Of a stretch of 64,000 nucleotides of DNA, positions 11,858 to 24,867 are shown piece by piece; position 1 is the stretch's first letter, and each line of letters opens with the position of its first letter. Origin of the DNA: Azadirachta indica (Eukaryota > Streptophyta > Magnoliopsida > Sapindales > Meliaceae); contig CM040449.1 in assembly GCA_022749755.1 (NCBI GenBank), positions 16,809,512-16,873,511 on the forward strand. The letters run 5' to 3'. Position numbers and translations under genes: made by a program. Below the pieces are notes generated by a model. The model ran no database searches and had not been told where the DNA came from. It saw only the letters and a program-made list of their open reading frames with translations.

Positions 11858-12979
11858 AAAGGAAAATTAACACGGACCTCTCATATGGTTTGAGATTATA
11901 ACACTTAAAAAGAGAAATTATAGAAAAAGAAACATTTACCTCCCCTAAAGTCATCCATCACCATTAGTCTTCTGTTTATTTTAAGGGTATTATGGTAAAA
12001 ATATATACAACTCTTCACTTTTGTGTTTTATTTATACCTAAATATAAACCCTTGTTGAGAAAAATTATTTGAAAGCACTTTTACCTATCTAACACATAAA
12101 TTAACAAGTCAATTTACACAAAATATTAGTAATTTTATTTCTTCAATGGAAAGCTTTATCTCTTACATCCGATCAAGATCAGGCATTTCCACCAACAATA
12201 CCATCTTGTGATTCTTTTCCTTGCATTTGCAAGTAGTTGTTGCTCAAATTCGTCTTCTGGTTCAATGCATCGGTAATGGTGTTGAATATAAAGAAAAATT
12301 TTGTTTTTTGAATAATTTTGTGTCTCGTCTATATGATATTTGCTTGGTAAATTCAATTGTAGTTACAAGTTTGATAAATTATTTTATAAAGCAAATAGAG
12401 AGATCAAAAGATGAAAAGACGGAGAAGAGAGTGAGAAAGGGGTGCTGATTTTTTGCAAAAAAAGTTGGGGGAGAAGCGAACAGATTCTGCAAAAGGGGGA
12501 GAGGGAGAAAGGGAGAAAGGAGTTGGTGGATTATTTCAAGAGGTTTCGGTGATTGGATTTTTGCAGAAATTGTGAAAAAAGGAGAGAGGCTGGTGAATTT
12601 TTACAGAATAGGAAGATAAGGAGAAAGGCGGCGACAGAGTCGAGGGGGAAGGGGAGGTGCATTAGGGTTAGGTGTGTACATTGCAAAAGAAAAAAAATTA
12701 AATATTTAAATTAATTTTTTTCATTAACTATCTTTGTAATTATTTTTTAAACATTAAATATATTTAAAACTAAAAAAAAAAGGTTAAATAGATTCAACTT
12801 AAATTTCATTTTTTTCGTTTTTATTAATAAAATTAAAATATTTTGGATATTTTAGTAATTTCAATTAATAAAGTTTGTTAATTACCAGTGTAAGAGAGGT
12901 ATGTGTGCCTTTCCTTATACTTTCTCCCTAAGTGTTAGAATCCAATAACTCAAGGGAGATATGTGTTAATTCCCCTTTT
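11858..12979. mobile_element. probable Mutator-like non-autonomous element with ~100-bp inverted ends
   Basis: The left end (AAAGGAAAATTAACAC...) and the reverse complement of the right end (AAAAGGGGAATTAACAC...) can be aligned over about 100 bp. Both contain a TAACACTTA block and an ACCTC motif. Long inverted ends without a transposase are typical of non-autonomous MULEs. No clean 9-bp target duplication was found, so the exact borders are uncertain. The interior is purine-rich at about 12410-12660. A 66-codon minus-strand frame inside has no recognisable domain. Confidence 0.5.
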
Positions 12980-14489
12980 AGTGAAATATAACTAACTAAT
13001 ATAATCTTATTTTAATGTAAATTATCTTCCTAAAACAAGTTTTTGTCTAAAAATAAAATTGTGTAATTTTATTCCAATTAAAAGAGATATTCAAAGAGTT
13101 ATATGTGTAATAAAGTACTTATTTTAATTAATCAAAGTTAATTAAAAAATATTTTAGTTTTTAAAAGTGGAATCTTAGGATTTTGAATTTTTGTATTCCT
13201 TAGATATCCCCCAAGTTGGTAAAAACAAAATTATTATATTGATTTGAAATAAATTTGAGTTTACTTTTACCTTTTATACTATAACCCACAATTTGAATTT
13301 CAAATTGTAATTTGGTTCACTTATACTTTTTATATATTACCTAATTAAAATGACGTAATTTTTATTTGAGCTTGAGCTTAAATCCAAGATCAATTTTTTG
13401 GTATCAATACTCATTTAAAAGAACTAATGGAACAAATAATAAAACTTCAATAAAAAAGACTTAACTAAAATTACGAGGTTCTGATTAAACAAAGTCAAAT
13501 AAACTAGTTAATTATGTATGAAATATTAAAGCATTTGAAACAGAGTCAAACAAAATCAATACAAATCTAATCTTCAGTGGGGGCTCCGTCAGTAGTGTGA
13601 TATATATATATATATATATATATTTTTTATAAGAAGCATTTGTAACATTTGATTGTTACACAATTTCTTACCTTAATTTTTATTTATTAAATTTATAAAT
13701 TGTTAGTAATTGAGATTAAATATATTATATGAATTAATATATAATTCACTTATTATAATCAATATACGTGTAAAATATAATCTTGACTATTAAAAATATA
13801 TAAATTTAATTTTTAAGATTAATGTAATGAAATGCATAAATTTAAAGAGCTCTTGGCCTTTGTACATATAGATAAAAAATTTTAAAAAAAGAATATAAAA
13901 AAATTGAGTTCAGCAAATGAATTTTTAAATTTATATTTAGAGAGATTATAAAGTTATAAATGTAATTTGAGATTATTTCTGTAAAACTTAGTCAAGTCAG
14001 ACTGATTACATTATCATAGAGAGTTTAAAATTTAATATTTGATTTTTAATATCAATTAGAGAAAAGAAGACAATGAACTTGATCGTTAATCGACAATCAA
14101 GACATTCATCGTTTAAATAAGGAATTAAAGGTATAATAATACTTAGTAAAAGGACATATACACCTCTAATGTTTGGTACAAATAATACACATTCTAATCC
14201 TATTAGTTTTAAAGAAATTCAGTAGACTGTGTTCATATAAATATTTAGTAATTGCCGATATTTTCTTTTTTTTTATTTTGGTTATAATTGCTATTATATA
14301 TAGTCTCTTAGTTATAAGTATTTTAATTTAAAAGTTAAATATACAAAATTATCTTTATTTTTGTTCAAATTTTTTAAATTAAAATAACAGACAGAGTCAG
14401 CAAGTTAAGGGCATATATAATCAAATTATATATATATATATATATGTATGATATGTATATAATACTAGTAAAAACTTTTCTTAAAAACT
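12980..14489. other. AT-rich intergenic sequence, no gene seen
   Basis: No coding or RNA gene is recognised. A (TA)n microsatellite lies at about 13600-13622. Bases about 13830-14470 resemble 48240-48850 and 52540-52880, which precede WAKL-6 and WAKL-7. This is the distal part of the repeating WAKL unit. Confidence 0.55.
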
Positions 14490-14892
14490 TGACCTTTTCC
14501 GACTGATCGACAACATTGTATCCTCTCACGCGATGAAAGAATTGACAGTAGACATTGACGAGTGAAGACTTAATTCATAACCACAACATAATTTTCCAAG
14601 TCTTTGTAGGGAAATCTGATTCAAGCCATTGATAACTCTGTAGGGACAAGGATAAGAAGATGGTGAAAACTGAAAGGAAGAGTCTCCTACTGGGGTAGGG
14701 TGAACGACTTACTTTGCTTGAAAGGGGTGACCCAATACAAGACAATAAAAAGCTTATCAATCATCAATTAATTTCCCTTTGTGAGGGTTTCGCTACAGCA
14801 TAATTGCTGTAATAATTTCAATAATTTTTAATTTTTTTATTATACCATTCTCAAATTTGAGAATGGTTGTGGATTTAGGCTACTACTAGTAG
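14490..14892 (+). promoter_or_regulatory. WAKL-2 upstream module, 3' part deleted
   Basis: The module starts with the cttgaccttttccgactgatcgacaacattg region and runs to ggatttaggct (about 14872-14882). There it joins directly to coding sequence for the middle of the signal peptide. In WAKL-7 the same ggatttaggctg landmark lies about 310 bp before the ATG. A deletion has therefore removed the TATA box, leader and start codon. Confidence 0.7.
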
Positions 14893-17800
14893 TAGACGCT
14901 ACTACAGCAGTAGCAGCCGCGAAACCGGAGCCCGACTGCCCCGATTCCTGTGTAGACGACGTCAAAATGCCCCATATCCATTCGGCACGCGTCGTGAGTG
15001 TTTCCTAAACGAAGATTTTCTCATCACTTGCGACTACCCTACCGGTTGTCCCAAAGCATTATTAAGAGTGTCAAATATCCCTGTTATCAACATAAGCATT
15101 GCCAAAGGCAGCTTGCGAGTCACGAACGCTCCAGCACGCAGCTGCCACAACGAGGATGTGGAGGAGGACAAGGATGGCACATATTATCTTTGTCAAAATT
15201 ATTGGGTTGGGTTTCCTCTTATTTGAAGACGGAGATGGTCTAAATTTTTTCTTCAATAATAATTAAGCCTAATTAATTCAAGAATATTTTAGTCTTTTCT
15301 CAAGTAGGGTTTAGTGTTTAATTTGCATATCTCTCTAGAGAGAGAGGCGAAACTGTTCACCGTTAGAGAGAGAGGTGGCACTGTTTCATCATTAGAGAGA
15401 GAGGTGGCACTGTTTATCGTCTAGAGAGAGGTGCACACTGTTCATCGCCTAGAGAGAGGTGCACTGTTCACCATCTTCATCGCCTAGAGAGAGAAAAGTA
15501 CTGTTTAGAGAGGCGGTACTATTTACGAGAGAGAGGTAGAATAGTAAACTCGGGACAGTTTTGATCAAGTGGTTGATCGGAAGTCGATTCGTGGTCCGAT
15601 TAAACTGAAATTTTACCAGCAACTTTCTAACTGAGAGGACTAAATTCTGAACGGTGGAGATCAGATTTGGAGCTCCCTTTCTCCAAATTTCATGGTTGAA
15701 AATTAAGCCACCATTATGGTGATGTTTTTCTTGAACTCTCTCTAATTTTTTTGTGAAACTTGATTGTTTGCCAAGATTGTGTGATCTTGAGAATATTGTG
15801 GATGTGTACCTCTAGTTCTAATTAGAGAGAAATTGTGTATTCTCATTATTTAATTATAGTGGAGTTTTTGGGTGGATTACGGTCCCGTGATTTTTACTCT
15901 TCAAATTGGGGAGGTTTTCCACATTAAAATTGATTGTGTTATGATTGTTTTGTTGATGATATGGTTGCTGTCCAAGTATTGATTTTGTACCAAAAATTGT
16001 TGCTCTATTTGTTTGTTTCCTATTAAATTCACGCAAGAGGGATAAGGTAATTATTATTTTTCCGCAAATTGTTTTGTATTAGTTTATCCCAAGAAAAATT
16101 CACCATTTACCAGTACCCAAAACATGTTCACAGTCATTGGCTGTGATTCTTATGCTTACATTCGTGGTAACATAGGAAGCAAAAGGTACAGTGCCGGGTG
16201 CATGTCGTTTTGCGACAGCTCTGACTCTGTCACTAATGGATCCTGCGCCGGCAATGGCTGTTGCCAGATTAAGATTCCCGAAGGACTTAAAAATTTCAAT
16301 GCCGCAGCATATAGGTTCAACGACACAGATATATCAGTATCTTTGTTCAATCCATGCACATATGCGTTTGTTGTTGAACAAAGCAAGTTCAGTTTCTCCT
16401 CCACTTATCTTTCTGATTTAAAAGAAGACTTTCCCGTAATGCTTGAATGGGCAATAAGTGGAACATGTATTGAAGAAACAGCAAACACCTTGTCGATAAA
16501 CGAATGTGGCAAAAATGCATCCTGTTATAAAACCAACGGTACCATAGATTCTGATTATGGGTATCGTTGTCGGTGTAAACAGGGTTACGATGGGAATCCA
16601 TACCTCCCTGATGGTTTCAAAGGTGTATACACTTCAATTAAATCGCACAAAGTTCAAACATATCTAAAATATTACTTCTCTTTTCATTTCAATTTTATTC
16701 TTTCATTTCCAGATATTGATGAATGCGCGAAAAATCTTCATACATGTGATAATTCTACATCAATATGTCTTAACAATGAAGGAAATTATACATGCAAGTG
16801 CCACCGGGGTTACTACAGTAAAGAAGGTAAAGATGGACAATGTATTCCTGATCGACTTACAGTTATTGCTAATGGAGATCATTTTCCAGTTGTTAAGGTG
16901 GCTACTGGTAGGGATATATTTACCGTATTATGTTTTAAATTTTGCTGTGTCTTGGGAGAAAATAGAGAGAAAGTAGGACGTCTTGATTATTACTATTTTT
17001 GTTTTGATTGTTTTTCTTCTTGAATCTCAAATTTGATTACTTCAGTTGATTATCAACTAATATAAGATCGACTTTCAAGTATTCATTTTTCTGATAAAAG
17101 CTTTTTATTAGATACTACTTTAAAACTTCTAAAACTATATTTGTAGATAACAAAGATTTTATTATTTAAGTTTTTGCAAGTAAAATAGAGCTATTGGAGT
17201 CATTCTACTTGAACGACACTTTAACAATCAATTGAGATTTGACCATAAACAGAGAATCAATGTATATTTAGTCAATTCACAAATCAATATCTTTCGTTAA
17301 TTATGTGTGTGTAATAATCCTTATATTCTCCTTTATTATTTCGAGGATATGAGATAATTACATTACCTTTAATTTGATGTAATTTAATTTGAAATGTTGT
17401 TCTTGAATCAGGTGTTGGGATATTCATTGTAGTTTTGGTCCCGAGTAGCTCTTGGCTCTGCTTGGTGTTAAAGAAAAGAAAGCTCATCAAAATTAAAGAA
17501 AAATTCTTCAAACAAAACGGTGGTTTTCTTTTACAACAGCAGCTCTCTGAACGAAGGGGGTCTCCTAATACAGCAAAAATGTTTACTGAAGAAGAACTTA
17601 AGAAGGCGACTAACAACTATGCCGAGGATAAAATCATTGGTCGACGTGGCTTTGGCACTGTATTTATTGGATTTTTAACAGATAACAGTGCAATAGCCAT
17701 AAAAAGGTCAAAAATAGCTGATCAAAGTCAAGTTGAGCAATTCGTGAATGAGGTAGTTGTGCTTTCACAAATCAATCATAGGAATGTTGTCAGGTTATTA

Positions 17801-18551
17801 GGTTGTTGTTTAGAAACAGAAGTTCCTTTACTAGTTTATGAGTTTGTCAACAATGGCACACTCTTTGAACACATTCATAACAAAGAGAAGTTGCCCAGAA
17901 TTTCTTGGGAAATTCGGTTGAAAATAGCTGCAGAAATTGCAGAAGTGCTTTCATATTTACACTCTGTAGCTTCTACTCCAATTATCCATAGAGATGTCAA
18001 GTCTACTAATATTCTCTTGGACGACAATTACACTACAAAAGTTTCTGATTTTGGGGCTTCCAAATTAGTCCCATTGGATAAAACTCAAGTGTGCACAAAT
18101 GGTGCAAGGAACTCTAAGGTATTTAGACCCTGAATACTTCCATAGTAGCCAATTAACTGAGAAAAGTGATGTGTACAGTTTTGGAGTTGTTCTTGTTGAG
18201 TTGTTGACAGGAAAGGAAGCACTTCTGTTTGACAAGCCGGAGAAAGAAAGAAGTTTAGTCAAATATTTTTTTTCTTCGTTGAAAGAGAATTGTTTCTTTG
18301 AAATTCTTGAGAGTTATGTTGTAAACGATGAGAATATGGAGCAATTGAACGAAGTGGGGAATCTAGTAGCGAGGTGCTTGAGGGTTAAAGGAGATGAAAG
18401 ACCTACAATGAAGGAAGTAGCAATGGAATTACAAGGATTGAGAAGGATGCAGAAGCACTGTTGGCATAAATTCCGAATTAAAGCAGAAGCTGAGACTATG
18501 TACTTGGAAGCTGAGACTATGACCAAATACTGGAAGCAACTTGCTTGCTGA
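14893..18551 (+). pseudogene. WAKL-2: heavily damaged WAKL pseudogene
   Basis: Pieces are 14893-15231 (5' part of exon 1), 16096-16622 (rest of exon 1), 16713-16907 (exon 2) and 17412-18551 (exon 3). Visible lesions: the start codon and half the signal peptide are deleted; about 2 extra bases near 14970 shift the frame in the GUB_WAK core; an LTR-like insertion splits exon 1; a conserved EGF cysteine codon is now TTC at about 16616; one extra base near 18098 (cacaaatggtgcaagg) shifts the kinase activation segment. The tail also carries a short internal duplication (GAAGCTGAGACTATG-like, about 18487-18525). The kinase lysine (IAIKRSK), HRDVKST and DFG remain readable. The glycine loop reads GRRGFG. 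Splice borders of both introns remain canonical, so decay is recent. Confidence 0.9.
15232..16095 (+). mobile_element. Copia-type solo-LTR-like insertion in WAKL-2 exon 1
   Basis: About 860 bp with no WAKL homology interrupts exon 1. Its content is LTR-like: a tagggttt-type stretch, five or more short repeats of agagagaggtg...actgttcatc (about 15340-15540), and a 3' half with gtcccgtgatttttactct and gaggttttccaca, typical of Copia LTR 3' ends. It ends near ttagtttatccca. No internal gag-pol is present, so it is read as a solo LTR. Target duplications could not be found, so both borders are approximate. Confidence 0.55.
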
Positions 18552-19350
18552 GACAAATGATCCTGCTTATAAACTTTGGTCATGATTCTTTTAGTACAAG
18601 TGCAACTAATGTTGAAATTTAATTATTACATTGCAAAGATAGATATATGAGTTACATAAGAAAAATTTAAATAAAAATTAGGACAGGTAAAAATATATTA
18701 CCATGAATCCTAATTTTTTTTATTTAGAAAAAGAACCCTTTTTTTCCAAAATAAATTTAATATTACTTACCACAAAATGATGGCAAATTGTATAAAATAG
18801 TTTAGTTTTTTTGGAAACACTGGTAACTTTCTATCAAGTACATGTTTAGAAATTCATTTTGAAAAATAATAACTTAATTAAAATACTAAGTTTAGTAAAA
18901 TAATCTGGCCTAACTTGAGCTCGATCAAAGCGGGTCGGAACTAACCGTGTCTTGTAGTAGTATAAATATCGGTCCCCGGTTTCCCATACAAGGAACGCGT
19001 TCCGCCTGCAAGCACTAGTAATACTATAGCATAAAATTATTTGCCCCTGTATTTTAATATAGCAACATGTTGAGATCTTATTTGTTTGATATTAACATTT
19101 TAACCCTCAATTTATGGGACTTAGATGCTAAAGTTGAGCAAACTATGTATTGCGTTTAAAATTTTAAAATTTTTATCCGGGTTCAGAAATCGGTAGTATC
19201 CTTTGTTCAATGTTTTAGTTAATAAATATTTATTTTGAGTTTTATACCAGTTGTTTCAAATTTTGTATTAAATGTTTCAAACTTTAAAGTTTTAAATTTT
19301 ATGTTAGAAAATTTAGTAATTTTTATGTAAAATATTTCAAATGTTAAAAA
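18552..19350. other. WAKL-2 3' flank
   Basis: No gene is seen. Bases about 18600-18905 resemble the 3' flanks of WAKL-5 (about 46420-46680) and WAKL-7 (about 57000-57310). Bases 18870-19010 correspond to 57285-57310 plus 57725-57783 plus 58512-58605, and lack two insertions found there. This makes it a natural empty site. Confidence 0.6.
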
Positions 19351-20095
19351 AGAATTAAAAGTAAAAATGTATCAATTTATTGTAGCCAAGGACATTGAGT
19401 AATGATATTTCGTGTAGTTGGGGTTTGATTTTTAAAATCACAAGAGATATGACCCTCTCTTGACAACTTAACTATATATCATTACTAAATATCATAGTCA
19501 TTTCACAGAGAAAAATTTTGTGAGGAATTGACTTGTTTGCTTGGGTCTTTTAAGAAAAACATGTTGTTCTCTTAGAGTGAACGTCAAGACAATGGCAGAT
19601 CAATTTTCTATCTACATTGATTGGAACTTTCATTTAATTTTTGTAGTGCTGCAATATTTGAGCAATTCGCTATTTTTCTCTCTTTAGTGAAGTATCCTTC
19701 TTTTTCTGTGTTCATAAAAATGGAGTGTAAAAAAGTAACTTTAAATTAGAAAGGAAGTGTATTATGAATACATATTTTCTTTTTTAAGTATAAACATCTA
19801 TCTAAACTCCACAAGTATGGGAAGGGCCCTGCACTCACCAAAGTTCAAAAACACACACCCACCAGACTAGGTCTTGATGACTATCATGAATAATTAATAT
19901 AGCCTTATATTTAATTTATCACATGTATCTTTGTATCTATATATCATTATATTAATTAATATACACGGCAACAGTTATTTACTTCTTAATTTTTTAATCC
20001 ATAATAAGTACTAACCACTGTTTTACTTAAATCTAAGTAAAAGGTAGATTATATATCATATATGAAATGACATTTGCGCATAATAAGTACTAACT
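19350..20095. repeat. dispersed segmental repeat unit, copy B
   Basis: Collinear with 1200-2030 and 58930-59570 (agccaaggacattgag, gtgtagttggggtttga, actccacaagtatggga). It lacks about 30 bp present in copy A near 1715. Noncoding. Confidence 0.75.
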
Positions 20096-20109
20096 ACTAT
20101 TTTAATTAT

Positions 20110-20790
20110 ATATGGCTAAATTAAGTACATGGTCATACCTCGATAGAAACCAAAGCAAACTAGTTAAATAATAAATCAACTTAATAAGACTAAATATAAT
20201 AAACTGTTTGCAAGCTGAAGAAACTTAACGCAGCTGAAAATAAGATACGAGATTCTCGAGATAGTTTTGAGAAAAATCTAATAGGCTATCTATCTAGGAT
20301 TGAGGTAAAATGTATGGCCGTAAAAAGTTTTGGGATCTGGATGAAAAAATACCAGAGGTTAAACTGTAACTATCCATCAACGTTATTTCTAGTGAACAAG
20401 GGCCAAAAGGGGATTAGATTTGGTGGCATCTGTATGATCAAGTGAGGCTCTGATGATTGGTGGTGCGGTGTGACTCGCGGTGGAAGACGACGAATTGAGC
20501 GGTGGTAGCATGTGATGGCACCGATGGTTGGCAAATCTCAGATTTTAATGGCTAGCATGTGAGGAATGTTCTGATGGTGTTCTCTATCTATGGTAAAACT
20601 TAAAAAAAAAAATTTAATTAATAGAAACCTGAAAATTAATTTAAACTATAGGTAAAATTAGCAATACCTGAAGAAGAAATTAACTTAATTACATATAATA
20701 AATCTGAAGATGTAATTTTATTCTAAAAATTTTAGAAATCACCTCTATAACTTCGTAATCTCTCTAAAATACAAATTTGAAAACTCATTT
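20110..20790 (-). repeat. diverged third copy of part of the inverted-repeat arm
   Basis: This matches the right arm (about 23470-24560) in the same orientation, with phrases such as gtaactatccatca, gatcaagtgaggct and tggctagcatgtgaggaat. It is more diverged and lacks the hAT-like element at about 20320. It is therefore the older, pre-insertion state. Confidence 0.7.
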
Positions 20791-21492
20791 ACAAGCTTTT
20801 TCCTCTGTTTTTTTTTCCTTATTTCTTGCTCTTTTTACTTTTTTCTTCTTCCTTTTTCCTTTCTTATATCATTTTTCGAAAGGAAATTTGTTTTTTCTTT
20901 ATGGGCTGAATTAAGAATAATCTTTTTGATAACCATTGGGCCTAGTTTAAAAGACAATGATAAACAGTCCATGGGTATTAATCCACAGACCTTGGTCTAT
21001 TTTTACTTCACGCAGCCTCGTCTGCACTAGGAAATGCATTGAATCAAAACAAGCCGGAAGCTCTGATAAGAAAGATAAAACTCAGCAAAGACTCAAGATT
21101 GCAGAAACCTTTGAATTAGATGTCAAATTTAAATTTTAAAAATGTAAAGATATATAAACTGATGAGAAGCAGGCCTAAGTGAAAGCGGTAATTATGTAAC
21201 CCATGAGCATCCCTGAAAAGAAGAGGACAGAGATCATTAGGAGCACTATCCCACCAAAGGAAACAACAAAGCAAACCCAAGTTTGCAAACTTCTTGTTCT
21301 CTTGAAGGACTATCCCACCAAGCACAATTGGTGCATTATTTTGCAAATATATCTAATGTTTTTTAACATACGGAGGATAATGAATCTCTTGCTAAATTGC
21401 AACAATTAATTCCTCCTATTGTTTCCTTTAGATAATTAAATCCCTAGCAAGAGATACTAAATCATTAAGTACAAGTAACAAGTAGAGCCTAA
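20790..21492. other. intergenic sequence, no gene seen
   Basis: Mixed AT-rich DNA with a pyrimidine tract at about 20790-20870. The open frames at 20957-21409 are short and resemble nothing recognisable. Confidence 0.45.
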
Positions 21493-21793
21493 TTAAAAAT
21501 CATTTCCCACAAAAAACGCTGCTAGTACTTGGTCTTCTTTGACGCTGTCGTACCCAGCATTAATCTCACTACTACCATCACGAAATTTACGAGCTTCAGG
21601 CATCTTAGAAAGCAAGTGCACAGTCTCAGCTTCTGCATTCCATTTTGCAGTATTCCAAAGGTGCTTTTACATCATTCTTAATCCTTCTAAATACATTGCT
21701 ACTTCCTTTCTTGTAGGTCTTTCCTAACCTTTAACTCTTAAGCACCACACTACTAGATTCGCTACTTCCTTCACTTGCTCGTTATTCTCGTAA
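21493..21793 (-). pseudogene. orphan WAKL C-terminal kinase tail, broken
   Basis: Read on the minus strand, this corresponds to the last ~95 codons of WAKL exon 3. It keeps NEQVKEVANLVV-, EVAM-like, HLLSK- and INAGYDSVK-like motifs. In-frame stops occur in the GDERP region and after the LRMM motif. No other WAKL exon lies next to it. Most of it (21623 onward) is repeated directly at 25825. Confidence 0.8.
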
Positions 21794-22057
21794 TAAGATA
21801 TTTTTAAATATTTATTTGAAATATGAAAAACTAAAACTTTATAGCAACTTTTAAAGAAAGGGTCACTTATTTTTTCTAAAGTTAATTTTACTATTAATTA
21901 CTTGTTGGATTTAAAGGTAAAAATATAAAAAAGTAAAATGTTCCCTTATTTTTTTTATTTTATTCAAAAATAAGAAACCCTAAAATTAGTTTATTACATA
22001 AAAAAAAAAAACCTTGAAGCAAAAAAAATTTTCAAATTAAAAAATTGCTATTTATTT
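21623..22057. repeat. direct repeat, copy 1 (with 25825-26256)
   Basis: Collinear copies share gtctcagcttctgcattccat at the left end. At the right they share gaaaccctaaaattagttta and gaagcaa...aaattgcta. The copies include part of an orphan kinase tail plus flanking AT-rich DNA. Confidence 0.8.
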
Positions 22058-23731
22058 TATTAATGTATTTTAGATAAATATATTGTATTTTTTAAAATTT
22101 TAAAGATTTTAATAGTTATCTTGTTAAATGACTATTATTTATATGAGTATAATCGTTACTTTTTAAAAAATTAAGATATTAATTGGCATTTTTTAAAATT
22201 AATGGGATTAATCAATTCAATAAGTCAAATATTAAGAACTTATAAAATCTTTACCTTATAATATAGAGAAGTGAAAACTTTAAGAATAAATTTGAAAATT
22301 TAAAAGCTCCAATTATGTAATATAAAAACATAATATATATATATATATATATATGATTAATGGGATCAGCACAACGAAGATCCAAAGTAGCCGTCGCAAT
22401 GGCCATGCTATTACCTATTTTTTCCAAATTGTATAATGTAATGAAAGTTTATCATGAAAATGAGATGTCTATAATTAATTGAATGAGAACCATTGTTGAA
22501 GAGATGGATATATAATCAGCATTGAATCACATTTCTAGCTAAAGATTGTGACACCCTCTATATACGCTGGATATATAAGTCCTTTTTTCATCGAAAATTT
22601 ATATTCCAAATATTAAGAAATTTCTAATATCTATTTGTTTTTAAGTATTTTCTTTATTTTAGGAGAAATTCTATTATAAGGGTAAGGCAAAATCCTCATA
22701 CAATTCAACTTTGTTTGAATAGATTTAAATTATACAAAGAAAAAGAAATACTATTTCTAAAAAAAATAAATATTTATTTACTATATCTAGGGAGATTAGC
22801 TTCACTTGTTTAATGAGTCGGAAAAACGTACAGTCTCTGACAGTATATTTTTTATAGAAGAAATGATGTCTATGGAATGAAAAACTAATCTTTAGAGTAG
22901 ATAAATTCTTGTGAATGAAATAGTAAATTTTATGTATGATTGAATGTAATTAGGATTTGGGTATGAGGAAAAATTACTAAAAGTGATGTTGTAATGATTT
23001 TTTGGATGGTGAAGTTTTCTCTGTTTGTCCTTGGCATCCGGGTGTTTTTTTGGGTATTAAAGTTTTTAACATAAATTATTTTGTATAAATAAAATAAATT
23101 ATAATTTGTAATTTAACGCTAAAGTCTTCCTTCTATATAATATTTACTTAGTTATTTACAAGGATATGATAAGTAAAATATTAGTTTTCAGATATGTATA
23201 TTAATTCAAATGTGATAAATAAAAAGTAAATATATTATTTAAAAACATTCAAATTTATTCAAATTTCAAAATCATTCAAATATCAGATAAAACAATAAAC
23301 AGGCACTTAAATTTCCAATAATAAAGAGCAAGATGGTGGCCATAATTTCAGCATAAAAGGTCATTTTATAGCCTAAACGGAGGCTGAAGCCATAAAATAA
23401 TCACTCAAATTATTTTTTTTAGAGAAAATAAATATTTTATTGATTATTTTGATTATATATAGTTAAATCAGGTACATGTTCACACCTTCACATAATACAG
23501 GTTAAAAAAATAAATGAATATAAATAAGGAAACTAAAGCAAAGTAATTAAACCTAAAACTACTTAGATATAATAAACTCAGGTGTATTTTATTTTAAGGC
23601 TACCCTTGAAACTCAAGATTGTGAAATAAATTTAAGTTTTCAAATTGAAGAAACATAAAACAGTTGAAAATAAAAAATCTAGGGTAATAAAAAATTCTAG
23701 GATGTAGATGAAAAAATATTAGAGGTAAAAC

Positions 23732-24151
23732 TAGGGTTGGGCGAAAAAATTCGATTGGTTCGGTTCAATTCGGTTAAAAAATAAGATAGATTTCAGTTTG
23801 ATTTTGAGAAATCGGTTCGGTTTGAGTTAGGTTGAAAACGAACTCAAATCTAAATCGAATATAAAATTACATTTAAATCTTTATTTTTATTAAAAATTAT
23901 AAATAAATAAAATATTTATAATAATTTACATAACTTCACAAAAAAATAAAAATAATTATTATAATTATTAAATTTTTTTCCTTCGATTGTAATTTTCTAT
24001 AAACTAAAGAATTAAACTAAAATATCACAAAATGTTTAGAACCGAATTTGAAACCAAACTTGAAATCAACTTTAGAACCGAACCGAATTAGTTCAGTTTG
24101 GATCAATTCTATGGTATGTCTGGTTCAATTCGTTTTAATTGCCCACTCCTA
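23732..24151. mobile_element. hAT-like non-autonomous element (right-arm copy)
   Basis: The ends are TAGGGTTGGGC and GCCCACTCCTA. Flanks are GGTAAAAC on the left and GGTAAACT on the right, an imperfect 8-bp target duplication as expected for hAT elements. The interior repeats TTCGGTT/AACCGAA motifs. Noncoding. It is homologous to 7896-8300, so it was inserted before the inverted duplication. Confidence 0.75.
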
Positions 24152-24867
24152 GGTAAACTATAACTATCCATCAGCATTTTTTCTGGTGAACAGGGGCCAA
24201 AAAGGGATTAGATTTGGTTGGATCTATATGATCAAGTGAGGCTTTGACGATTAGTGGTGATGGTGGTGTGGTGTGACTTGAGGTGGAAGACGATGAATTG
24301 AGCGATGGTAGCATGTGACGGCAATGAAAGTTGGCAAATCTCAGATTTTAATGGCTAGCATGTGAGGAATTTGATGTTGTTCTCTGTCGATGGTAAACTA
24401 AAATAAAAATAATAAAGTAATAGAAATTAGAAAATTAATTTCAACTATAGGTAAAACTAATAATACCTGAAGAAGAAATTAACTTAATTACACGCACATA
24501 TATATATAATAAGACTGAATATGTGTATTTTATTCTAATAATTTCGGAAATTACCTATATAACTTCATAATCTCTCTACAATAAAATTTTGAAAACTCAT
24601 TTACAAATCATTTAACAAAAAGGGATAGGGAGAGGAAAGAAAAGCAAATTAATTAAGCAAAAGCTTTCATATATTATATCAATATTCTAAAGTACAATAT
24701 TCAGTGACTAATAAATGAAAATCTTGCAAAATTATTTGACAAACTGTTCTAAGTTTCTTTGAAACTTCAATTCCTCCTATTTATTCCTATCTTTGAAACT
24801 CTTGATAATACATGAAGCATCATCATGTAATGCAAGCAACAGGCATAGCGTAATTACAATTTAAAGA

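Noticed and set aside
12156..12448. Short frames inside the 11858-12979 element
   Set aside because: No transposase or other domain is seen; they look like chance frames within a non-autonomous element.
20957..21409. Frames of 60-76 codons
   Set aside because: Overlapping on both strands, without homology that can be recognised or upstream signals.
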